Below are positions 57,144 to 64,000 of a stretch of DNA of 64,000 nt, piece by piece (positions within the stretch are counted from its first letter, which is position 1; each line of letters starts with the position of its first letter). The stretch is from Bidens hawaiensis (lineage: Eukaryota > Streptophyta > Magnoliopsida > Asterales > Asteraceae), in the NCBI GenBank assembly GCA_021521415.1, contig JAIQDT010000233.1, forward strand, positions 930,001-994,000, in the 5' to 3' direction. The translations under genes were made by a program, and so were the position numbers. The notes under the pieces were generated by a model. It saw nothing but the letters and a program-made list of their open reading frames with translations. It was not told the DNA's origin and did no database searches.

Positions 57144-59396
57144 TTAAGTGGGTTTATTAGTTTCAATTTCATTATCACTTTCGTTACTCGTAATGTCCTC
57201 GATTTCCCCATCAACCAAACCTGGTGATAAATCCTTTTTGTATTCTTTACCACTTCTTAGCACACTAACATGATTTATAGGAAAGTTATGAGATGAACTA
57301 TGGGACAGGTTTACCTTAGTGTCGCTTTGTAGTTGACCTTTATTTTTCTTCAACTCTGACACTTCAGTTGCGAGTTGACCTATTTGTGTGGTCAACGATT
57401 GGATGGCCTTATCTCTAATTTCATCCTTTTGCATTCTCACATCATCAAGTTGATTTCTTCGTTGCATGTATTGTTGCATCAACTTCAACATGTCCATAAC
57501 TTCATTTCCACTTGATGAACTTTGACCCGTTGACCCACTTTGACCGCCACCTCCTTGACCTTGAAACCTTTGATTATTCCCGCCATGAAAATTACCTTGG
57601 TTATTACATTGTTGGCGAGGAACATAATTGCCTTGGTTTTCTTGAAAATTCATGTTAGATTGAGTAGCCGGGTTTCCATATCGGAAATTTGGGTGATTTC
57701 TTAACCCGGGGTGGTATGTGTTGGAATTCATATTATAATTCCTACCACCACCTTGACCTTGAAGTGCATTCACCACATCCACTTGCACTTGACCTACCGC
57801 ACATACCTCCGAAGCATGACCCAACTCGTTACAGTTTGTACAAACATCAATTACCTGATTTCCCGGCAATGGCGAAAAAATTTGACGTGGTTTGTACGTT
57901 TCCTTCTTCCACGGCTTGCACTTGCGGTCTACCAATCACCAGTCTTGCTCTTCTTCCGGTTTGGGCCTTTCTCTTTGAAGTAACCGTCATTTGTTCCAAA
58001 TATTCCCAATCATCTTGTTCATAATTGGTACCAAATGTACCATTCGTGATTGACCTCAAATATCGTTCCTCCTTCATACTCAAACCTTCATGAAAAGCAT
58101 TTAACAACTCCCAAAGAGCAATACCATGATGAGGACAATTCTTGATCATCATACTAAACCTCTCGAATGCTTCATCAAACATTTCCCCCGATTGTTGTTG
58201 GAAGTTTCTCAAACTTCTTCTCGCATGGTTGGTCTTTTGGGCCGTGTAAAATTCTTCCAAGAATCTTTGTTGCATTTCGGCCCAAGTATAAATAGACGCG
58301 GAAGGCAAAGTGTAAACCATCTTTTTGCCTTGTCTTCCAACGAAAATTGAAATAGAACCAACTTAACCTCATCCGATGTAAAACCTTGACTCCCAATCGT
58401 GTTGCAAATGGAGTAGCATGCCTCCAAATGAAGGTAAGGTTCCTCCGTTGCTATACCCTTATACTTTAGGAGACTTTGAAGAGAATTGGTTCTCACTTCA
58501 AATGTCCTCCCTTGTTGATTGTGAGGAATAACCACCGGAGACGGATTATTAGTAATTACCGGTCACAAATGAGCTTCAATACCCCTTATCATCTCTCTTG
58601 CATGCCTTCTTGGTACCCCCATTGGTACTCTCGATTGACCCATTTGCCTATAAACGGGCCTTGGACGTGCAAGTTGTTGAAACTGTGGTTGGGGCATTTG
58701 TTTTTGAAATTGTTGATTTTGAGGTTGCCATTGTGGTGGCAAATGTTGTGGAGCTTGTTGTTGATGAATAACCGGTGGCGGTTGAACTTGTTGGACAACC
58801 GGTGGTGGTTGTTGTCGATTAAGTTCTTGTACCGGTTCCATTTGTGGCCCTTGACCATAAGCAAAATTTCCTAGATTTACCCTTTGAATTCCATCACCTC
58901 CCATGTAGTAACCTTCCACTTCATACCCCTCAAATTCACTGTCAAACCCATACCCATAACCTTCACCTTGTGATCTTGAATGTTGCATGAAAGGTGGGGG
59001 TTGATATTGGTAATTTGATTGTGATTGTTGAAAGGTTGGTTGTGGGTTTTGTTGAGATGACGATGCACCAAAGGTAGGAAAAAGGTTAGAAATAGATGGC
59101 AATGTGGATGATGTTGAGTTGGTGTAATGAGCAGCTATGGGTTCGGTTGTGTGAGTTTGTTGCAATTCAGTTAATGTTGTAGGTATATTAGTAGTGATCG
59201 GTGGAGGTAGATTTGGTGGAGGTGTAGTTGGGATTGTTTGACCCGAAGTGGGAGCAGGTGAATCCATGGTGCTATTTAATGCAGCTGGAGAACCAAGAAG
59301 CTTGTTCTCCCTTAGTAAGACTCGGTTTCGAAGCGTTCTGTAAATCTCGGGATCGATTACTAGTGGTGATGACCTGCTAGATCTTCTAGTATGCAT
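57144..59396 (-). pseudogene. Gag of element F (Athila), broken
   Basis: It starts on the minus strand at 59396 with MHTRRSSRSSPLVIDPEIYR, then a long P/Q/N-rich region that ends at a stop near 58563. The capsid-like core follows in shifted frames: VIPHNQQGRTFEVRTNSLQS, LVLFQFSLEDKAKRWF, and after a frameshift near 58320 WAEMQQRFLEEFYTAQKTNH and ELLNAFHEGLSMKEERYLRS. The zinc knuckle CTNCNELGHASEVC lies near 57830. A G/Q/N-rich tail and K/E-rich end follow to 57144. Gag begins about 90 bases inside the primer site. At least two breaks prevent translation as one product. Confidence 0.82.
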
Positions 59397-59485
59397 ACAC
59401 CTGTAGGTACCTGCACACTAACACAACCAGCGTAAACCCAAAAAAAACAAACAAAAACTACTAAAGCTAACACACGTTGCGCACT

Positions 59486-59505
59486 ACTCCCCGGCAACGG
59501 CGCCA
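59486..59505 (-). promoter_or_regulatory. Primer binding site of element F (tRNA-Asp)
   Basis: The minus strand reads TGGCGCCGTTGCCGGGGAGT, five bases inside the LTR that begins at 59511. This is the canonical Athila primer site. Confidence 0.9.
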
Positions 59506-59510
59506 AAATT

Positions 59511-60722
59511 TGACATGAGGTCGAAGACTCACTCAAAAATAAACCGATTACAACTAGTTAGATAGCGGTAAGCGGGTGTCGAACACAGAGAGTTTGTGGA
59601 AAATGTGTTATTAAGTAGCTATGAAATTTATCTATATTAGACTAAGTGCAAAAAGTAAATTCAAGTATTTGGTTTTTTTTTTAACGAAAAGAACTGAAAG
59701 CAAATAAACGAGTTTTAAACAATATAAGAAACAATGCTCTCTCCTGATTTCAGGTTTTCAATATTGATAATGTTAACGTTTACTTTTAGGATGAACTACA
59801 TAGACATAGTTCATGAAAGTGTGTTTGATTGTGATAATAGAGGACTAAGTACTTGGGTTGTAAAAATGCAAGGTTGCCACTCGATAATCAGTTTGATATA
59901 GTTAACCCTAATTCTCTTCTAATAAATATTGATTGCCTTATGGCACCAAGAACGGATAGTCAAGAACACAAATTTATACTATACTAACAATTACAAAGAA
60001 AACTCGCAATCACCATAGCAAAACAATCAACGGATCAAATTACTATCCCACAAATAACATAAACGATTCACAAATAGTCAATTGAAACCTTACAATTCGG
60101 GAGAGAACATAAAGATTACTAGCCACTCATCATTCGGCTCATCATAGCATCAATTAAAGTATGTAGATGAATCCAAAATACCAATTCAACGATTACAATC
60201 ACCAAAATAATGTACTTTCACTCCAAAATCATCCTCAAGGTGTTCTCAATAGAAGATAGGTGAAAAGACAGCCCAAAAACTAATTAAAAACAAAGGAAAT
60301 CGGGCAGTTACGACCCGAACCGTGGCCCACGGTTGACACCGTGGGTCACGGTGTTGTTGTAGAAATATTGGACCATGGCCCACGATTCACACCATGGACC
60401 ACGGTGATACCCACGGTGACAACAGAGGCCACGGTACGGTGGCCTATGTTCCATTTGTTCATTTGGACCGTGGCTCACGGTCTAGACCGTGGGCCACGGT
60501 GGACTTCAGCCATGAAACTCTATTTTCCACTTGTTTTGAACTTCTTAACTCGTCGGTTCCTTTGGTTTCTTCGTGTTGCATCATAGTAGCTCTGAAACCT
60601 CCTTGTAACCTACACTTCACCGCAAACACAGTAGTTAACTAATTCCACAAGATTACCCGATTAAATACATGATTAGTAACGGCTTTAAATCACTTAAGGG
60701 TTGTCCAATGGACCACCCGTCA
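59511..60722 (-). repeat. Right (5') LTR of element F, 1212 bp
   Basis: From TGACATGAGG to ACCCGTCA. Differences from the left LTR are frequent (substitutions and small indels), so F is much older than G. It holds the palindrome cluster at 60314-60505. Confidence 0.9.
60314..60505. repeat. Palindrome cluster (ACCGTGG/CCACGGT), right LTR of element F
   Basis: About six accgtgg/ccacggt pairs, including accgtggcccacggt and accgtgggccacggt. The plus-strand frames at 60341-60642 (and 48913-49214 in the left LTR) come from this cluster. Confidence 0.9.
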
Positions 60723-60727
60723 AAGCT

Positions 60728-62822
60728 CATCTCTTTCATTACCACCTTGTTCATCTCTCATCTTTTCTCTCCCAAACAAAGAACACAACTTCATCTCTTT
60801 AAGGTTTCTTAATAATCAATCAAGAATCATTCTTTAATTTTTGTTTTGTTACTTAAGCTTATGGTTGAACAACATATATATAATATACACCCCTTGTTAC
60901 CTTTGGTGGTCACTTTTCCGGTCTCGGTCGGTGAAGTGTCGGGCCTCGTAAGGCAAGGCTACATGAGGACTTTCGTGGTCCTTGTTATATATTTTCCGCA
61001 TCTAACCATCTAACTTTATTATTGCTTACTAAGCATGCTTAACTTATGCTCATCTTTCTTATTTATTAAGTTTCATGGTTATGGGTTTGAAGAAACTAGC
61101 CTCAGTTTAACCGTAAATAGCTCCAAACCGTAAGCGGAACTTTGTTTACTAGTTTTGTTAAATAATTGTTTAAACATGCTTATTGTTAGATTTAATTTTC
61201 TAAAATCATTTATATAAGTTCTATGGTTATGGGTTTATAGAATCTTACCTCGGTCTTAACCCGAAACAAGATCCGAACAAAAAACCGAACTTTCGTTTAA
61301 AGACTTTATTGATAACCTTTTTTGGTTGTAAAATTTAAGTATCTTCATTTATAAATTATTATACAAGTTCCTTGATATTTGGACATGTGGAAACCATCTA
61401 TGAACTTATTGTGAGATGGAAACCGAACCAAACCGAACTAAACCGATTTTAACTCTCTTAAGACACACAAGTGTGTTTTTAGCTATCAAGACTTGTATAA
61501 TCCTTTAAAAATACTTTAGAAACTGATTTTAATTACTTTCCTAAGTACTTGGAAATGTTGGATCCAACTTGATCTCATAACAAAGTTTGGACCGACAAAA
61601 CCGAACACTCGCTTAACGGACGTTGTTAGTTCTAAAACAATAGAACTACATACTTGGTTAAGTCTTATTAAATTTTATTGAGTTATCTCATAACATTTAT
61701 TATTTTGGAAAGTTGACTTTTGGTTTGACCAATTATCAAGATCTGAACCAACAACCCGAACACTCATTAAAACCCGTTTTAGTATCTATATTATAAAGGG
61801 ACTTGCGTTCTTGCATTTTTACCCACATTATTACTTAACATAGGTTGAGTAAATATTAAGGCTAGATACTATAACCCGGTTTTGAGCAAACTTATATTTT
61901 CAAAGGACTATTGTTATAAATTCCTAAATATTTACATTTTAAACCTTAAACTTTAATTGCTTACATTTCTCATCTATTATTTTATTTAAAGACTTCCAAG
62001 ACAACTTTTCTAATATAAGACTTTTTCCTTTAGGCTTTGTTCGTTAAACCCGTCGATTCGGTTAAACTCCAAATCATCCATCTTTCAAGTTTATTACTTG
62101 AACGTGAGTACTTTCATACCCCGTTTTCCATCTTTCGTTTTGGGGTGATATTGCATATTTATTTGAACTAAATGATTTATACGTGAGTCTTAAACCACAA
62201 ACTTCATTGTATACTTTACTTAAATAAATGCTCGATTTGGTGTTCTATGCTTACATGCTATATGCTAATGTGCTTACCGCTTTTGGAGAGGTGATTCATA
62301 AATCCTTAACTATTTGGTATTCTCTTATAGTAAGGTGTCGTTAATGTATTCTTATTAACGATTTCATACAAAATCCTAGACTATTTGGTATTCTCTTATA
62401 GCAAGGTGTCGCTAATGTTTTCTTATTAGCGATTTCATATCATCAAAATTATTGCTATTATTTATTGTTTCGTATACAAGTTTTGGAATTTCCTATTATA
62501 TACATATTGGTCAAAACTACGAAATTGCTCACCAACCTTTGTGTTGATAAACTATATTTTATGCAATGTTACAGGTTTTACTTTTGGTTGACTTGAGACT
62601 TCATGAAAACGCTATCAAAGACCGTTAGGATATTAACAAAAATGAACAATATATTATTTGCTATGTTTTGTTATGATTATTGTATGAACATGATATGTGA
62701 CATCTTATGATTTTGTGGAATTAAATGAGTTGATTAAATATTGTCGCTTTAATAGCGTCTTGTGTATTTGGGCAATCCGTTGCACCCCGGCATGTTCCCC
62801 CGCCTTTGGTCGGGGTGTGACA
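60728..62822 (+). repeat. Right LTR of element B, second part
   Basis: It resumes after AAGCT and runs without interruption to gtcggggtgtgaca at 62822. It supplies the empty site for element C at about 62493-62497 (CTATT once). Confidence 0.88.
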
Positions 62823-62826
62823 TTAA

Positions 62827-63463
62827 AGAGTTTATTCACACGTGAATTTACAATAATTCGTTACGCTCTCTCTTATTGGTTGGGTTCAGACAGCCGAAGA
62901 GTCGCTGAAGAGATGCTACACACGGTAGCAACGAAGATGGTTGGAGGTGGTTCACAATGATTGGGCTCGGACAACCGGAGAGTCGCTGAAGAGATGCCAT
63001 GCACAGTAGCGACGGAGATAGTTGGGATGTGGTTCACAATATGGAAGGGAGATAGAGCAGAGTTTGAGGGAAATCAGAAACATAAGCTTAAAGAAACCAT
63101 TTTTTATGTCCCTAAACTACCGAACAGTAAAGAGGTTAGGTAGACCCAAACTGGCTTTGAGATGAGATGAGATGATAAGACATGATTGGCTAGACCTTCA
63201 CCTCTAAAAGGACATGATCGAAGAAAGGAATTCTTATAGACCTAGGATTAAGGTTATGAACTTTTAATGGGTTGGTATAGTTATTGACTAGAAATGTGCC
63301 TTAAAAGCTTCTCGTTACCTATATTTGTCCGTGTCACTGTGATTCCATTATACATTTGTTTATCTATCTATTTAATTTTTAAGCATTTAATGTCCATGTC
63401 CCTATTCTTTTCTAAGTCTTCTGTTTGTATTTTACTTGTTATCGTACATTTTTATTATTATTA
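62827..63463. other. Unassigned DNA right of element B, with an 81-bp tandem duplication
   Basis: From 62882 two copies of an 81-bp unit occur (gtcgctgaagagatg at 62901 and at 62982). The period is a multiple of three and both copies read RRVAEEM in one frame, divided by a single TGA (62958-62960). The flanking frame continues to 63143 (IFYVPKLPNSKEV). It could be a fragment of a gene or of another element; I recognise no family. From 63144 on nothing coding is visible. Confidence 0.4.
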
Positions 63464-64000
63464 CTAGGTTACTAACCGGTGTAGTACACGGGTGGAAAAT
63501 AGAAAATTCGTCACGTAAAGAAATTTGATTATATATTTGAATATTATATTATTCTTCTAATAAACACAAATAATTTTAACTCACAATATCGCCCGTTCTT
63601 GAAAGTAAGTTCATTGAACTTGTCTAAAATCGAAGGATACACAAAGTCTATTAAATTATATACTGGATATAATGAATTGTTAATTAGAAGACCATCGGTA
63701 ATTTGTACATTCATTTTTCGTCATTTGAACCCCCACCCCAACATTCCCTTCACCTATATCCAATAATTAATTCGCAAATTATTTTATCTCTTCAACATGT
63801 AAGGATTGACATCCAACTGTGAGCCTCGTGTTTTTTTATAGTTTAAGTACCTTTCACTTTGACAAGATGTAGGAAGAATTTATTGAAGTGTAATTTAAAA
63901 TAAACACGAACAAAAGTCTATACAATCTAACTATTTATTTAACAAAAGTATCATAAATTTAATATTTACAACTCCCTAAATACTTCCTTTTATACAAGCT
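63464..64000 (-). mobile_element. Helitron-like 3' terminus on the minus strand, body beyond the window
   Basis: The minus strand reads CCCGTGT, three bases, ACACCGG (a stem with one mismatch; about 63477-63493), then about nine bases, then CTAG (63464-63467) followed by T. This is the layout of a Helitron 3' end and resembles that at 1164-1190. If correct, 63464-64000 is the 3' part of a Helitron. No Rep/helicase coding is visible in these 540 bases, which are AT-rich and without frames. Confidence 0.35.

Larger units (their letters stand above)
46318..60722 (-). mobile_element. Element F: Athila-type Gypsy retrotransposon, 14.4 kb, decayed
   Basis: LTRs begin TGAC(G/A)TGAGGTCGAAGACTC at 46318 and 59511 and end gaccacccgtca at 49294 and 60722. 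AAGCT flanks the whole (46313-46317, 60723-60727). A tRNA-Asp primer site lies inside the right LTR, and gag, protease, RT-RNase H, integrase and an env-like region follow in that order on the minus strand. This order and primer define Athila. Frameshifts and stops occur in all genes. The left LTR contains the solo LTR H. Confidence 0.92.
6422..62822 (+). mobile_element. Element B: old Tekay-type Gypsy retrotransposon expanded by nested insertions
   Basis: Matching LTRs begin at 6422 and 46077 and end at 28985 and 62822. Both start TGTG, carry cgtcaatttc and gtaacc(c/t)gaacatttca near the start, and end in ggtcggggtgtgaca. Removing nested elements leaves LTRs of about 2.3 kb and an internal region of about 5.6 kb with PBS, gag, protease, RT, RNase H, integrase, chromodomain and PPT in order. 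All coding parts have stops and frameshifts. Flanking TTAA on both sides agrees, but a perfect five-base duplication is not visible (GTTAA against TTAAA). Elements C, F and G lie inside it. Confidence 0.88.

Overview
The window is plant nuclear DNA from a nested block of transposable elements. No host gene, rRNA or tRNA gene could be supported. The base composition is AT-rich, with long TA runs. The LTR retrotransposons are Ty3/Gypsy of the chromodomain (Tekay/Del) and Athila types, primed from tRNA-iMet and tRNA-Asp, with a Ty1/Copia piece, a CACTA transposon, a MITE and Helitron-like termini. This mix points to an angiosperm with a large genome. The LTR styles resemble those of Asteraceae, but that is a judgement from memory and was not checked by search.

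Layout. Positions 1-6421 hold the 3' part of an LTR (A, ending 2906, followed by an iMet primer site) with a Helitron-like end (1190) and a 682-bp MITE (1619-2300) inside it. A 2.27-kb solo LTR (3862-6133, target duplication CACTA) lies in A's internal region. Positions 6422-62822 are one old Tekay-type element, B, stretched to 56.4 kb by later insertions. B's left LTR is split by the Athila-type element C (8424-28655, duplication CTATT). C's left LTR is split by a CACTA transposon (9884-12240, duplication AAT). C's right LTR is split by element D (16793-28088, duplication CAAGT), a short-bodied element without gag-pol. D's right LTR is in turn interrupted by a Copia pol remnant (22729-27442).

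B's broken gag-pol (29935-34168 and 45678-46040) is split by element G (34169-45672, duplication GTAAG). G is young and structurally complete: its two 2780-bp LTRs differ at about five positions by eye. It has an uninterrupted 1538-codon gag-protease-RT-RNase H-integrase-chromodomain reading frame and an additional 254-codon frame upstream. B's right LTR is split 7 bp after its TATA box by the Athila-type element F (46318-60722, duplication AAGCT), whose coding strand is minus. F carries decayed gag, protease, RT, integrase and env-like regions, and its left LTR contains a solo LTR, H (46921-48701, duplication CCACT). After B come about 640 bp of unassigned DNA with an 81-bp tandem duplication, then a Helitron-like terminus on the minus strand (63464 to the window end).

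Order of events: B inserted first; C, F and G entered B later; the CACTA element and D entered C; the Copia piece entered D; H entered F. G is clearly recent, and it is the only element here whose own coding capacity looks intact. The most interesting points are G's extra coiled-coil/acidic frame and a possible splice that would join it in frame to gag-pol, the short-U3/long-U5 LTRs shared by three families, the palindrome clusters in F, and the chain of exact target-site duplications that fixes the nesting.
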